This document shows positions 24,977 to 34,904 of a stretch of DNA of 64,000 bases, one piece after another. Under the pieces are notes generated by a model. The model worked only from the letters and a program-made list of their open reading frames with translations. It made no database searches and had not been told where the DNA came from. This stretch comes from Thermococcus zilligii AN1. GTDB lineage: Archaea; Methanobacteriota_B; Thermococci; Thermococcales; Thermococcaceae. The stretch's first letter is position 1. Each line of letters starts with the position of its first letter. Location of the stretch: contig NZ_AJLF01000001.1 of the NCBI RefSeq assembly GCF_000258515.1, forward strand, positions 310,001 to 374,000, written 5' to 3'. The position numbers and the translations under genes were made by a program.

Positions 24977-26923
24977 TTGATCAGGAGGGAAACGTACGTC
25001 GAGGACATACTGAAGGACATCAGGGCCGTCATCGAGCAGATGGTTCCCAAAGAGGCCAGGGTAACTGAGGTGGAGTTCGAAGGGCCTGAGCTCGTTATTT
25101 ACGTAAAGAACCCCGAGGCCATAATGAAGGACGGAGACCTTATCAAGAATCTGGCAAAGGTGCTTAAAAAGAGGATAAGCGTCCGCCCGGATCCCGACAT
25201 ACTGCTCCCTCCGGAAAAGGCGGAGGAGATGATAAGGCAGATAGTCCCGCCGGAGGCAGAGATAACCAACATAAGCTTCGATCCATCGGTTGGGGAGGTC
25301 ATAATAGAGGCCAGAAAACCCGGCCTCGTGATTGGAAAGAACGGCGAGACACTCAGGTTGATAACCCAGAAAGTCTACTGGGCCCCCAAGGCCGTCAGGA
25401 CCCCACCAATTCAAAGCCAGACGATATACTCCGTCAGGCAGATACTCCAGTCCGAGGCCAAGGACAGGAGGAAGCTCCTCAGGCAGGTGGGCAGGAACAT
25501 ATACCGCAAGCCTGAATACAAGAGCAGGTGGATTAGAGTCACCGGCCTCGGCGGCTTCCGTGAGGTTGGACGGAGTGCCCTTCTCGTTCAGACCGACGAG
25601 AGCTACGTTTTGGTTGACTTCGGTGTGAACATTGCCTCACTTAAGGATCCCACCAAAGCGTATCCGCATTTCGACGCCCCGGAGTTCCGCTACGTCCTCG
25701 ACGAGGGCCTCCTCGACGCTATAATCATAACCCACGCCCACCTTGACCACAGCGGCATGCTACCCTACCTCTTCCGCTACAATCTCTTTGATGGGCCCAT
25801 CTACACGACTCCCCCCACCAGGGATCTGATGACCCTTCTCCAGCAGGATTTCATTGAGATCCAGCACATGAACGGCGTGGAGCCGCTCTACAGGCCGAGG
25901 GACATCAAGGATGTCATAAAGCACACCATAACCCTCGACTACGGCGAGGTCAGGGACATCGCTCCGGACATAAGGCTGACCTTCCACAACGCGGGCCACA
26001 TCCTCGGTTCGGCCATAGTCCACCTCCACATAGGGAACGGCCTCCACAACATAGCGGTAACAGGTGATTTCAAGTTCATCCCGACGAGGCTTTTCGAGCC
26101 AGCGACAAGCAAGTTCCCGAGGCTGGAGACCCTCATCATGGAGTCTACCTACGGTGCGGGCAACGACTACCAGATGCCGAGGGAAGAGGCCGAAAAGAGG
26201 CTTATGGAGGTTATTCACCAGACCATCAAGCGCGGCGGCAAAGTCCTCATCCCCGCTATGGCCGTCGGAAGGGCCCAGGAGATAATGATGGTACTCGAGG
26301 AGTACGCCCGCGTTGGTAGCCTCGAAGTGCCGATATACCTCGACGGCATGATCTGGGAGGCAACGGCAATCCACACGGCTTATCCGGAGTACCTCAGCAA
26401 GAACCTCCGCGAGCAGATCTTCCACGAAGGCTACAACCCCTTCCTCAACCCGATCTTCAAGAGCGTGGCCAACGGCAGGGAGAGGCAGGACATCATAGAC
26501 AGCGGCGAGCCTGCTATAATCATCGCGACCTCAGGCATGCTCGTGGGCGGCCCGAGCGTGGAGTACTTCAAGCAGCTTGCCCCCGATCCAAAGAACAGCA
26601 TAATCCTCGTCAGCTACCAGTCAGAGGGAACCCTTGGAAGGCAGGTCCAGAGGGGTCTGAAGGAGATACCCCTCGTCGGCGAGGACGGTAGAACAGAGGT
26701 CATCAACGTCAACATGGAAGTCCACACCATAGAGGGCTTCTCCGGCCACGCAGACAGGGGAGAGCTCATGAGCTACGTTGCCAAGCTCAAGCCCAGGCCG
26801 GAGCGCATTATCACCGTCCACGGTGAGGCCCAGAAGTGCCTTGACTTGGCCTCCAGCATACACAAGAAGTTCGGTCTCCCGACGAGGGCTCCAAGCAACC
26901 TCGACGCCATAAGGCTCAAGTGA
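24977..26923 (+). CDS. fttA: aCPSF1/FttA transcription termination factor, beta-CASP ribonuclease
   Basis: Archaeal homologue of CPSF73; FttA cleaves nascent RNA and ends transcription genome-wide. About 648 residues: two N-terminal KH domains (EARVTEVEFEGPELVIYVKN; GKNGETLRLI), the metallo-beta-lactamase core with IITHAHLDHSGMLPY, HNAGHILGSAIVHL and AVTGDFKF, and the beta-CASP insertion with ESTYG, GKVLIPAMAVGRAQE and the C-terminal HTIEGFSGHADRGEL and TVHGE motifs. TTG 24977 is chosen (MIRRETYVEDIL, GGTGAT four bases upstream); GTG 24974 and 24968 are alternatives. The gene follows psmB by 10 bases, an arrangement I recall from Pyrococcus and Thermococcus genomes. Confidence 0.95.
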   Translation: MIRRETYVEDILKDIRAVIEQMVPKEARVTEVEFEGPELVIYVKNPEAIMKDGDLIKNLAKVLKKRISVRPDPDILLPPEKAEEMIRQIVPPEAEITNISFDPSVGEVIIEARKPGLVIGKNGETLRLITQKVYWAPKAVRTPPIQSQTIYSVRQILQSEAKDRRKLLRQVGRNIYRKPEYKSRWIRVTGLGGFREVGRSALLVQTDESYVLVDFGVNIASLKDPTKAYPHFDAPEFRYVLDEGLLDAIIITHAHLDHSGMLPYLFRYNLFDGPIYTTPPTRDLMTLLQQDFIEIQHMNGVEPLYRPRDIKDVIKHTITLDYGEVRDIAPDIRLTFHNAGHILGSAIVHLHIGNGLHNIAVTGDFKFIPTRLFEPATSKFPRLETLIMESTYGAGNDYQMPREEAEKRLMEVIHQTIKRGGKVLIPAMAVGRAQEIMMVLEEYARVGSLEVPIYLDGMIWEATAIHTAYPEYLSKNLREQIFHEGYNPFLNPIFKSVANGRERQDIIDSGEPAIIIATSGMLVGGPSVEYFKQLAPDPKNSIILVSYQSEGTLGRQVQRGLKEIPLVGEDGRTEVINVNMEVHTIEGFSGHADRGELMSYVAKLKPRPERIITVHGEAQKCLDLASSIHKKFGLPTRAPSNLDAIRLK

Positions 26924-27016
26924 GCCATTCCCCTCCTTTCCTTTAGCTTATCTCCCCGGAGCACTTCCGGGAAAAACCTTAAACGTACTGACTCGTAAAA
27001 ACTCCCGGTGATACGG

Positions 27017-27766
27017 GTGATCGGGGTTCCCGGGGCACTGGCCCTTCTTCTGTACGTACTTGTTGTTATCGTAGTAGGAATACAACTCTACTTCAAAACC
27101 AGCTCCTGGCTTAGAAAGTTGGAGGGAGTATTACCCCATCCCGACAGCGGCTCCGCGGCAGGGTACACCCTCTTAGCACTGGCCCTCTCGACGATCATTG
27201 AACTCGGCGCATTGTATGGGTTCAGGAACTCCCCCCTTCTCATAGCCTCTGCGTTTCCTTTCATAGTGGGTTTCACCGAGGAAGGCTCAAAGCTCATCCC
27301 CTACTTCAGGCGGGGTGGCGATATTCTCCTCCGGTGGAGGCTGTCCCTCAGAGTCGCCCTCTACTTTGCAATCGTGGAAGCGGTTCTGTATGCCATATAC
27401 CTCTTACTCGTGGGCAACATCCTGGGTGTATTCCTCCGGATAATCGTCATAATGTTCCACGTTTCATTCACGGCCATAGCACTTTGTGGTGCCCTCTCCG
27501 GAGCCCGGATTTGGGGCTACCTGAAGGCGGCCATCCTCCACGCGTTATACGATGCCCCCGTTTTTGTGCTCCTCGGAATTGGGGAAGACCTTCCCGTGCT
27601 GTTTACAGTCATCCTCTCAACCGTAGGCGTCGTCTACACGTACAACTTCGTCGATAGAGCTTTCATGACACCGTATACCCTGGCGATGGAAAGGATGGAG
27701 GAGAAAAAGAGGGAAGGGGAGGCGGAGGCAGGGCCCACCGGGGGCTCTTTCACTTCTTTGCCTTGA
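27017..27766 (+). CDS. PrsW-like intramembrane protease, predicted
   Basis: About 249 residues with roughly seven membrane segments. The conserved polar residues of the PrsW family are in place: EEGSK (E88, E89, K92), ExxxY (E121-Y125, VEAVLYAIY), a histidine in [16 protein letters not shown] (H148) and HALYD (H175, D179). PrsW proteins are intramembrane glutamic or metal-type proteases that cleave membrane-tethered regulators in bacteria; the target here is unknown. GTG 27017 has GGTGAT four bases upstream; GTG 27008 is possible. A TATA-like CCTTAAACG precedes at about 26977-26985. Its 3' end overlaps the convergent ligase gene by 17 bases. Confidence 0.7.
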   Translation: MIGVPGALALLLYVLVVIVVGIQLYFKTSSWLRKLEGVLPHPDSGSAAGYTLLALALSTIIELGALYGFRNSPLLIASAFPFIVGFTEEGSKLIPYFRRGGDILLRWRLSLRVALYFAIVEAVLYAIYLLLVGNILGVFLRIIVIMFHVSFTAIALCGALSGARIWGYLKAAILHALYDAPVFVLLGIGEDLPVLFTVILSTVGVVYTYNFVDRAFMTPYTLAMERMEEKKREGEAEAGPTGGSFTSLP

Positions 27767-29438
27767 ACCTCTCCTGGAGCTCGTACAGTTCGGAGATCCT
27801 CTCTATCGTGTCGGCTTCCTCAGGGCTTTTGTCCTCCCTTAGGGCCACGTAGCGCGGGAAGCGCAGGGCGAAGCCGCTCTCGTACTTCGGGCTCTTCTGT
27901 ATCTCCTGGTATGTTACTTCTATGACGACCCTGGGCTCTATCTCAACGAATTTGCCCTCCTCCCTGACTATGAGGGGCTTGAGCATCTCCGTGAACTCCT
28001 CCAGATCCTCGTCCGTGAAGCCGCTTCCCACCTTTCCGACCGGGACGAACTCGCCCCTGTTGGGATCGTAGGCCGCAACCAGGAACGAGCCGAGAAGGTG
28101 TGCGCGCTTTCCCTCGCCCCATTCTGCACCTATTATGACCAGGTCGAGGTTCTCCATGGTCGGTTTTATCTTCAACCACTTCTTTCCGCGGTTTCCGGGT
28201 TCATAAACTGAGTCCAGCCTCTTGGCCATTAAACCCTCATGTCCCAGCTCGAGGGCCTTCTTATAAAATTCCTCGGCCTCTTCAGCCTTTTTCGTCACGA
28301 GTTGCTGGGCGAGCTTTACCTTTTCGTTCTCCTCGGCGGAGCTTTCCAGCCTCTTCCTCCTGTCCCTGAAGGGGGCATCAATGAGGCTCTCGCCCTCGGC
28401 GTAGAGTATGTCGAAGAGGTTCAGCTCGAGGGGGATCTTCTCCATCATCTCTTCGATGTTGTACTTCCTCCTAAAGCGCCTCAGCACGTACTGGAACGGT
28501 CTGGGCTTTCCTCCATTTCCAACGGCAACCAGTTCACCCTCCACTATGGCACGCCCCGGTTTCAGGGAGTTTCTTATTGCCTCAACAACTTCCGGAATCG
28601 AGCGGGTAACGTTCTCAAGCCTTCTCGAATAGACTATCACTTTGTCCCCGTTCTTGTGGATCTGAACCCTGGCGCCGTCGTACTTTATCTCGAAGGCGGC
28701 CTCGCCACCCATCTCCAGGAGGGCTTCCTTAACACTGGCAGCGTTCTGGGCCAGCATCGGCCGTATGGGTTTCCCAATCTGAATCTCGACCTTCAAAAGT
28801 CCCTCGTTGCCTTCCAGCTTTGCGATCTTTGCAACGTAACCAAAATCGCTCGTCAGCATGTAGGCCCTCTCAACGAGCTCGGGCTCGACCTTAAACGCCT
28901 CGGCTATCGCGTCCCTTAAGATGCCCTCCGCCACGCCGGTTCTCATGGTGCCCAGTATTGTTCTCGCTATGTACTTCCCCTCCTCCGGCTCGGCGTCCAT
29001 GAAGAGGTTTGCGAGGTATTTCATCTTTCTGTCCTGACTGCCCTCCCCCTGAGCTTCGGCGATTTTAACGAAGGTATCGTAAACCCTCTTTATCGTCAGC
29101 GGCTGGCTGAAAAAGCTCTTCTGCTTCCTCCTCTTTAAAGCTAAGGCCACGCTCTCCCCTAAATCGCCAGTGTCCTTTATCGAGTTCTCGATTTCCCTCT
29201 CGGGGACACCGGTTGCCATTGCGACGGCATCTATCAGGAGCTTTTCGCCAACGCCCAGTTCCCTTTCGTCCCAGTCAGGAAAGACCTTGCCAAGGATCAG
29301 GTAAGGAACAACCTCGATCAGATCCCCGGGTGTTTTCTTTAGGAAGTCCCCAACGAGCCTGGTTTTGAGGGTTTTTAGGGTCGTTTTCTCCAGCCCTCTG
29401 TAGAGTTCGCTCAGTTCCGAATAGCGCATGTCACCCAT
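27750..29438 (-). CDS. lig: ATP-dependent DNA ligase
   Basis: Joins nicks in replication and repair. 562 residues: N-terminal DNA-binding domain, adenylation domain with the active-site lysine in [13 protein letters not shown] (near residue 250), [19 protein letters not shown] and KWLKIKP, and C-terminal OB-fold (GEWGEG-like [18 protein letters not shown]) ending in ERFKAKK. The sequence resembles the Thermococcus ligase closely. ATG 29438 gives the start [13 protein letters not shown] and has GGTGGG four bases upstream; ATG 29429 and GTG 29447 are in frame. It lies downstream of the pantoate kinase and Rqc2 genes in the same direction. Confidence 0.96.
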   Translation of the reverse strand: MGDMRYSELSELYRGLEKTTLKTLKTRLVGDFLKKTPGDLIEVVPYLILGKVFPDWDERELGVGEKLLIDAVAMATGVPEREIENSIKDTGDLGESVALALKRRKQKSFFSQPLTIKRVYDTFVKIAEAQGEGSQDRKMKYLANLFMDAEPEEGKYIARTILGTMRTGVAEGILRDAIAEAFKVEPELVERAYMLTSDFGYVAKIAKLEGNEGLLKVEIQIGKPIRPMLAQNAASVKEALLEMGGEAAFEIKYDGARVQIHKNGDKVIVYSRRLENVTRSIPEVVEAIRNSLKPGRAIVEGELVAVGNGGKPRPFQYVLRRFRRKYNIEEMMEKIPLELNLFDILYAEGESLIDAPFRDRRKRLESSAEENEKVKLAQQLVTKKAEEAEEFYKKALELGHEGLMAKRLDSVYEPGNRGKKWLKIKPTMENLDLVIIGAEWGEGKRAHLLGSFLVAAYDPNRGEFVPVGKVGSGFTDEDLEEFTEMLKPLIVREEGKFVEIEPRVVIEVTYQEIQKSPKYESGFALRFPRYVALREDKSPEEADTIERISELYELQERFKAKK

Positions 29439-29478
29439 ACTCCCCACCGAAGAGAATATGTTCGAAAGGAATAAAAGG

Positions 29479-30381
29479 TTAGCCAGCCCATCTCCCGACC
29501 TTTGGCCTTTCGGTGTAGATATCCGCTAATGTGTAGCTGATACCCATGTCCGAGACCAGGCCCCTGACTTTTTCAATCTCTTCCTCCCTTACCAGCGCGA
29601 AGAGGCCTTTTCCGAGCATGATCATCGAGCTGGGGAGCTTTAAAACCCTGTCGAGTTCCCTGGCTATCTCGAGCAGTTCCCCGTTCAGGAGACCCGTTTT
29701 TTCCGCAAACTCTCTCGCCAGAAACATCATCCTCTCTACCCTCGGGTCATTCAGGAGTGCGTCCATGGCCTTCGTTCCTTCCCTTTTTATTTCTTCAATA
29801 ACCTCCCCTTCCAGAACCTCCTTCGTGTGGAGCGGGCCCAGCGGGATCGCGAGCACCTTATAGCCCTCAAAAAAGAGGTTGTCGGTAACCCCTATTCCCG
29901 GACCGCCGGCTTTAACCCTGACCTCTATTCCACCGGCGAGCTGGCCGACTATGTCGCCGAGGCCCCCCTTATGGGTCACTTCCATCTCATGCGCCACTCT
30001 GGCGGCCTTTAACCACGTTCCCCCAAAGGAATAGCTTAAGGCCAGGGCTGTTCCCAGGGCCCCGCCGGCACTGTTTCCGAAGCCGTAGCCGTTTGGAAAG
30101 TCGAAGTACTGCCATACTTCCACCTCTCCAGCAAAATCGCTGGGAACCAGCCTTTCCGCTACGGAATAACTTATTACAGCCCCGTCCTTCTTCACGGGTT
30201 CACCGTTGAAAGCTACGTGGATGTGTCTCTCCAGGGTTCCCGTTTCGATGCTTACGAAGACGTTGGTTCCTCTGTCCAGATTAATGCCCGCTCCCAGGGA
30301 GCCCGCTTTAAGGGGATCCTCGTGGAAGACCGGGGCGAAGAAAGCCGTTATATGGGCCGGAACAAAGGCTCTGATCAGCAT
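29479..30381 (-). CDS. Pantoate kinase (GHMP family)
   Basis: First of the two archaeal enzymes that replace PanC in coenzyme A synthesis: it phosphorylates pantoate. 300 residues, GHMP kinase fold, with the ATP loop [18 protein letters not shown] and the N-terminal [18 protein letters not shown] typical of pantoate kinase, [27 protein letters not shown] broken here as the substrate site, and the C-terminal [11 protein letters not shown] motif. The partner phosphopantothenate synthetase gene is not in the window. ATG 30381 has GGTGAT three bases upstream. It follows the Rqc2-type gene by 4 bases and precedes the ligase gene. Confidence 0.92.
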   Translation of the reverse strand: MLIRAFVPAHITAFFAPVFHEDPLKAGSLGAGINLDRGTNVFVSIETGTLERHIHVAFNGEPVKKDGAVISYSVAERLVPSDFAGEVEVWQYFDFPNGYGFGNSAGGALGTALALSYSFGGTWLKAARVAHEMEVTHKGGLGDIVGQLAGGIEVRVKAGGPGIGVTDNLFFEGYKVLAIPLGPLHTKEVLEGEVIEEIKREGTKAMDALLNDPRVERMMFLAREFAEKTGLLNGELLEIARELDRVLKLPSSMIMLGKGLFALVREEEIEKVRGLVSDMGISYTLADIYTERPKVGRWAG

Positions 30382-30385
30382 GCAA

Positions 30386-32338
30386 TCACCCCACCACCTC
30401 TTCTATCTCTCCTCCCCCGGGGGGAAGGATAGCGTTGAGGTCTTCTTCCCTGACTTTGTAACCCCACTTTTCGAGGATTGCCTTTATCTTTTTGACGAGC
30501 TCGCCCTTTTTCAGCTTTCCGGGCCTTATGACGATGTAGCTCTTTGCGTGGGCTTTCACCGCATCAGGGGGGGCGCAGAGAATGAAGTCCTCGCCCTCAT
30601 AGTTTACAACGCCAACTGCCAGCTTCAGTGGCAGCCCGTGGAGCCAGTTCCTCTTGCCGTAGACCATGAAGGCGCCCTTACCCAGGTATTCCCCGCTTGG
30701 AGCTTGTTTCGTCACCTGCTCCGGATAAGCCCAGTAGGCGTCGGCCGAGTAGAGGCCCTGGCTCCATGCCCTGCTCATAGAAACCGCGAACTGGCAGGCT
30801 TCAAAGATTGTCTTTTCCCCTGCCTTCTGGCCGTCCTTGATGACGACGTGCGGTGCCCCGTAAACGTCGGCATGGCAGTAGAGGTCGTTCTTGTCCATGT
30901 GTTTCTTTACGAGGGTCTCGTTTGTGTTCGCGTCTTTACCCGCTAAAACTAAGAAGCCCTCGCTCGAAACGAACCAGCGGAACTTCTCGAACCACCTCTT
31001 CTTTCTCCCCTCGATTCTCCTGACGTTCAGTTCCTTCTTCATCTCCTCCTCTATCAGCTTCTCGATTTCCTCAATCTTCCGCCTGGTGTCCTCGTAGGCC
31101 TTAAGGGCCCCCTCGTACTTGTGCCTGAACTTCTTGGCGTTCTCATAGTAGAGTTCAGCGTTCTCACCGAGGCTCCTGTCGACGTGAAGCTTCACCTCCT
31201 TCCCCTCGAGCTCCACAGTCACAGCCTTCTCCTTTGGGTCGATTTCCTTCACCATCAGGGCAACCCTGTTTCCGGCCTTCTTGCCCTCCTCGATCCTCTT
31301 TTTGAACTCCTCCCAGCCGAGCTTTTCCGTGGCCCTTTTGAACTCCTCAAGGAGGCGCTCGACCACGGGATAGTTCGCGTAAATGAGGTCGCCCAGCTCC
31401 TGGTTCTCCTTCATGGCCTTTTCAAAGCCCCTGAGCATCTCCTCCTGCATCATGAGCGTCGTCAGGAGTTGCTTCTTCTTTGCTTCAAGCTTTTGAGTTT
31501 GCTCTATCCTGGCTTTTTCGACGGTTATCCTGCCAAAGTATTCATCGAGGGCCTCGCTGAAGGTGCTGAAATACTTCTTCTCAAGCCCCCCGTAGACCTT
31601 AAGCTCTATTGGGACGACGTCGTGCATGTTGCCGTCCTTGAAGACGATGTTGGGCCTTGGCTCGTCGTTGAAAGTGCCCAGCATGGCCTCGTAAACCTTT
31701 AGGAGATCCCCATCGCCCAGCTCCTTAACGGGTGTCGTCTTCTCGAAGCCGGCCCTTAGGGATATCTCCTCCGCGTAGAGGCCGCCCATATTGAGCTTTC
31801 TGGCCAGGGCCCTTACAAGCTCAAGGTCTCCCTCTTCCCTCATGAGCTCAAGAAACCTCTCGAAAGAGACCTCCAGCGGGTTCTCCCTCGCCGGCGGAAA
31901 GATGTACTCGGCGTTGGGCTTTATGGCCCTGTCCCTGTACTCTTCATAACGTAGAGCCGAGATTATCCTGTTCTCCGAGTCGACGAGGACGATGTTACCG
32001 CTCCTGAAGAGCTCGCCGATGAGGGTGTAGTCCCCGACTCTTATCTTCACGATCCTGTCGAACTGGTGTTGCTCTATGGCATCTATAAAGCCGCCGCTTA
32101 GGTGCTTCCTGAGGAGCATCGTGAAGCCTGAGGGCTCTTTCGGTGCCTCCTTGACGTAGCTCGTCAGGTGAAACCTCTTTCCCGCCTGGAGGACTAAATC
32201 TGCCCTGCCTTCTTTCGTGTGGAGCTTTATCCTTATCTCGTCCCCCTCGTGATATACCTTGTCAACGCGAGAGCCAACAAGCCACTGGAGTTCCCGGACT
32301 ATGTAGCGTATGTCAACGGAACTCATCTCTTCTTTCAT
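30386..32338 (-). CDS. Rqc2/NFACT homologue (ribosome quality control)
   Basis: Archaeal member of the Rqc2/RqcH/FbpA family, which binds split large ribosomal subunits carrying stalled nascent chains. 650 residues: NFACT-N domain (SSVDIRYIVRELQWLVGSRVDKVYH and LRKHLSGGFI), a long coiled coil with helices such as KLEAKKKQLLTTLMMQEEML and KAYEDTRRKIEEIEKLIEEE, and the C-terminal NFACT-R domain (WFEKFRWFVSSEGFLVLAGKD, HADVYGAPHVVIKDG, AYWAYPEQVTKQAPSGEYL cut into parts). ATG 32338 has GGTGGG three bases upstream; an internal ATG at 32326 is possible. Operon with pantoate kinase and DNA ligase. Confidence 0.92.
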   Translation of the reverse strand: MKEEMSSVDIRYIVRELQWLVGSRVDKVYHEGDEIRIKLHTKEGRADLVLQAGKRFHLTSYVKEAPKEPSGFTMLLRKHLSGGFIDAIEQHQFDRIVKIRVGDYTLIGELFRSGNIVLVDSENRIISALRYEEYRDRAIKPNAEYIFPPARENPLEVSFERFLELMREEGDLELVRALARKLNMGGLYAEEISLRAGFEKTTPVKELGDGDLLKVYEAMLGTFNDEPRPNIVFKDGNMHDVVPIELKVYGGLEKKYFSTFSEALDEYFGRITVEKARIEQTQKLEAKKKQLLTTLMMQEEMLRGFEKAMKENQELGDLIYANYPVVERLLEEFKRATEKLGWEEFKKRIEEGKKAGNRVALMVKEIDPKEKAVTVELEGKEVKLHVDRSLGENAELYYENAKKFRHKYEGALKAYEDTRRKIEEIEKLIEEEMKKELNVRRIEGRKKRWFEKFRWFVSSEGFLVLAGKDANTNETLVKKHMDKNDLYCHADVYGAPHVVIKDGQKAGEKTIFEACQFAVSMSRAWSQGLYSADAYWAYPEQVTKQAPSGEYLGKGAFMVYGKRNWLHGLPLKLAVGVVNYEGEDFILCAPPDAVKAHAKSYIVIRPGKLKKGELVKKIKAILEKWGYKVREEDLNAILPPGGGEIEEVVG

Positions 32339-32386
32339 CTTCCCACCGGAAAAGAGTCAGAAAGGGGGTTTAAAGAGTTGCCTTCC

Positions 32387-32641
32387 TCACCAGGCAAAAG
32401 CTATTAGAACCGCTACGCTTATCGCGAGGGCCGCCCTGTAAATATCGCTTCTGTCCCCTTCAAAGAGCTCCTGCAGGAAAACCCACAATGCCCCCGCTAC
32501 ACCTATGTCAAAAATGACCTTCCCAAGCTTTACGGCACCACCTATTGGCATTCCCAGGAGGGATATTATCTCTCCAAGTAGTAATGCCCCCACTATTCCG
32601 GCCAGGAGTCCACTGCCCGATTCCCCTTTTAAAACCTCCAC
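32387..32641 (-). CDS. Small membrane protein, unknown
   Basis: About 84 residues, three hydrophobic segments: GLLAGIVGALLLGEIISLLG, LGKVIFDIGVAGALWVFLQEL and YRAALAISVAVLIAFAW at the extreme C-terminus. No family recognised. Start is uncertain: GTG 32641 has GGTGAT four bases upstream, ATG 32647 overlaps that site, and an in-frame ATG at 32722 lies before a TATA-like TTTTAAGG (about 32690-32697, leftward), making it unlikely. It may be co-transcribed with the Rqc2-type gene 48 bases downstream. Confidence 0.6.
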   Translation of the reverse strand: MEVLKGESGSGLLAGIVGALLLGEIISLLGMPIGGAVKLGKVIFDIGVAGALWVFLQELFEGDRSDIYRAALAISVAVLIAFAW

Positions 32642-32756
32642 GTCCATCACCCCGCTAATTTTGGGGCCGTCTGGGATGAGGTGTTTCCCCTTAAAAGCTG
32701 TTTGCTCAAGTCCGATGTACATCTTTCAGCCAATGAGCGGGTGGGGACACGCTAAG

Positions 32757-32766
32757 GTTAAATACC
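32757..32766 (+). promoter_or_regulatory. TATA box for the GH57 branching enzyme gene
   Basis: GGTTAAATAC preceded by GCTAA; transcription is expected near 32788, just ahead of the GGTGATATA ribosome site and the ATG at 32795. Confidence 0.55.
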
Positions 32767-32794
32767 CGGATGTGTAACCACCGATGGTGATATA

Positions 32795-34783
32795 ATGAGG
32801 GGGCACTTTGCATTTGTACTCCACACTCACATCCCCTACGTTAGAAAGCACGGAAAATGGCCATTCGGAGAGGAATGGGTCTTTGAGGCAATAAGCGAAA
32901 CGTACGTGCCACTCCTCATGGAGTTGGAGCGTCTTGTGGATTCAGGAATCCAGTTCGGCCTTGTAATAAACGTAACCCCCGTACTGGCGGAGCAGCTGGC
33001 AGATGACTACATGAAGTCCGAGTTTGAAAAATACATGGAGAGAAAGCTTAGGGCCATGGAAGAAGACCTGAAGTCGGGCAAATACGATGAAAAAGCTGTT
33101 TCCCACATGCTTAACTACTTCAGGAAGGTCTACAGCTACTGGAAGGCAATAAACGGGGACATCCTCGGGAAGCTCAGGGAACTCCAGGATAAGGGCTACA
33201 TCGAGGTAATAACCTCCGCGGCGACGCACGGTTATTTGCCTCTCCTCGGAAGGGACGAGGCGATAAGGGCCCAGATAGCCAACGGCGTCGCCACATATGA
33301 GAAGCACTTCGGGAGAAGGCCGAGGGGGATATGGCTTCCAGAATGTGCCTACAGGCCTTCCGGCGAGTGGGAGCTACCGGGCGGGAGGAAGGTCAAGAGA
33401 AGGGGCATTGAGGAGTTCCTCGAGGAGTTTGGCCTCGAGTACTTCTTCGTTGAGAGCAGGCTCATTGATGAAGGCCCCGTTACTAAAGGGTACGGTGAGG
33501 TTGAGGTTTACGAAGGTGGGAAGAGCACGCTCAGGCCCTACTGGATAAAGGGTTCTAACGTTGCCGTCTTCGCGAGGAACAGGGAAACCGGCCACCAGGT
33601 CTGGAGCGCCCACTTTGGTTACCCCGGTGACTTCTGGTACAGGGAGTTCCACAAGAAGGCCCCGGAGAGCGGAGGCCAGTACTGGAGGATAACGAGCAAG
33701 GACGTTGATATAGGTGGAAAGGAGTTCTACGACCCCGATAAGGCCATGGAGCGCGTCGAAGAGCACGCGAGGCACTTCGTTTCACTGGTGGAGGGGCTCC
33801 TGAGGGAGTACGAAGAAAAGACCGGGGAGAAGGGCATAATAGTCTCGCCCTACGACACCGAGCTCTTCGGCCACTGGTGGTTCGAGGGCGTTAAATGGCT
33901 CGGAAGGGTCCTGGAGCTGATGGCCCTGAGGGGCATAAAGACAACGACGCTCTCGAGGTTCCTTGAGGATTACTCAGCTGAGAAGCACGAAATAGAGCTC
34001 CCCGAGGGCTCCTGGGGTGCCAACTCCGACCACTCAACGTGGTGGAATAAGGAAACCGAATGGACGTGGGAGCACGTCTACAGGGCCGAGGACAGGATGG
34101 TGGCTATAGCGAGCCGCTTTTACGGTAAGGACGGGCTGACCAACAGGGCCATCGAGCAGCTCGCAAGGGAGCTTTTGATTTTGGAGGCCAGCGACTGGCA
34201 GTTCCTGATAACCACCGGCCAGGCGAAGGAGTACGGCAAGAGGAGGGTTTTAGTCCACAGCAGGGACTTCCACAGGCTGGCGAACGAGGTCGTGAAGTAC
34301 GTGAAGAGCGGGGAGTTCGACGTGAAACTCCTCGAAGAGCTCGAGGAGCGCGACAACGCTTTCAAGCCGGTGCTGGTTGAGCACTACATCAGCGAGAATC
34401 CGCCGGAGCTTGAGGAGTACGTTGAACCGCCGGAAGTTCCGCCGGAGAAGGGGGAGGCAGAAAAGCCAGCCGAGACGAGGGCTTACTCAACTGCCATGGC
34501 CATGGAGGCAGTGAAATCAAGGGGGGAGAAGAGAGCCGTCGTCGAATCGTTAAAGAAGAAAAAGAAGGTCGCTGGAAAGTCCTCCAAAAAGGCCAAAAAA
34601 GGTGAAGGAGAGGAGGGCGACCTGCTCTCGATAAAGGGCATCGGGCCAAAAACGCTGGCAAAGCTCAGAGAAGCGGGCATTGAAAGCGTTGAAGACCTGA
34701 GAAAGGCCGATCCGGAAGAGCTCGCCAGAAAAACCCGGATCTCCGTGAAGAGGATCAGGAAGTTCATCGAGCAGGTTAAATGA
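32795..34783 (+). CDS. 1,4-alpha-glucan branching enzyme, GH57 family
   Basis: Introduces alpha-1,6 branches into glycogen-like polymers. 662 residues. GH57 motifs: HTHIPYVRKHG, the nucleophile in GIWLPECAY (E183), the acid/base in SPYDTELFGHWWFEG (D354), and EASDWQFL. These positions equal those I recall for the Thermococcus kodakarensis enzyme TK1436. The N-terminal catalytic domain is followed by a helical domain, a lysine-rich linker (about residues 585-610, KKKKKVAGKSSKKAKKGEG) and a C-terminal helix-hairpin-helix (LLSIKGIGPKTLAKLREAG). ATG 32795 has GGTGAT three bases upstream. No other glycogen genes are adjacent. Confidence 0.95.
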   Translation: MRGHFAFVLHTHIPYVRKHGKWPFGEEWVFEAISETYVPLLMELERLVDSGIQFGLVINVTPVLAEQLADDYMKSEFEKYMERKLRAMEEDLKSGKYDEKAVSHMLNYFRKVYSYWKAINGDILGKLRELQDKGYIEVITSAATHGYLPLLGRDEAIRAQIANGVATYEKHFGRRPRGIWLPECAYRPSGEWELPGGRKVKRRGIEEFLEEFGLEYFFVESRLIDEGPVTKGYGEVEVYEGGKSTLRPYWIKGSNVAVFARNRETGHQVWSAHFGYPGDFWYREFHKKAPESGGQYWRITSKDVDIGGKEFYDPDKAMERVEEHARHFVSLVEGLLREYEEKTGEKGIIVSPYDTELFGHWWFEGVKWLGRVLELMALRGIKTTTLSRFLEDYSAEKHEIELPEGSWGANSDHSTWWNKETEWTWEHVYRAEDRMVAIASRFYGKDGLTNRAIEQLARELLILEASDWQFLITTGQAKEYGKRRVLVHSRDFHRLANEVVKYVKSGEFDVKLLEELEERDNAFKPVLVEHYISENPPELEEYVEPPEVPPEKGEAEKPAETRAYSTAMAMEAVKSRGEKRAVVESLKKKKKVAGKSSKKAKKGEGEEGDLLSIKGIGPKTLAKLREAGIESVEDLRKADPEELARKTRISVKRIRKFIEQVK

Positions 34784-34904
34784 CATTTTTTCAAAACCTT
34801 TTTCGGGGCTTTGCCCTGTTCATTGCTGTGAAGGTGGGGCAGGGCTAGAATCGCCGGAGCGCTCCTCATGCTATGGGAATGGAAGCGGAGATATAAGGGG
34901 CGGT

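Noticed and set aside
30206-30946. 246-residue + frame across the pantoate kinase/Rqc2 junction
   Set aside because: Antisense to two well-supported genes.
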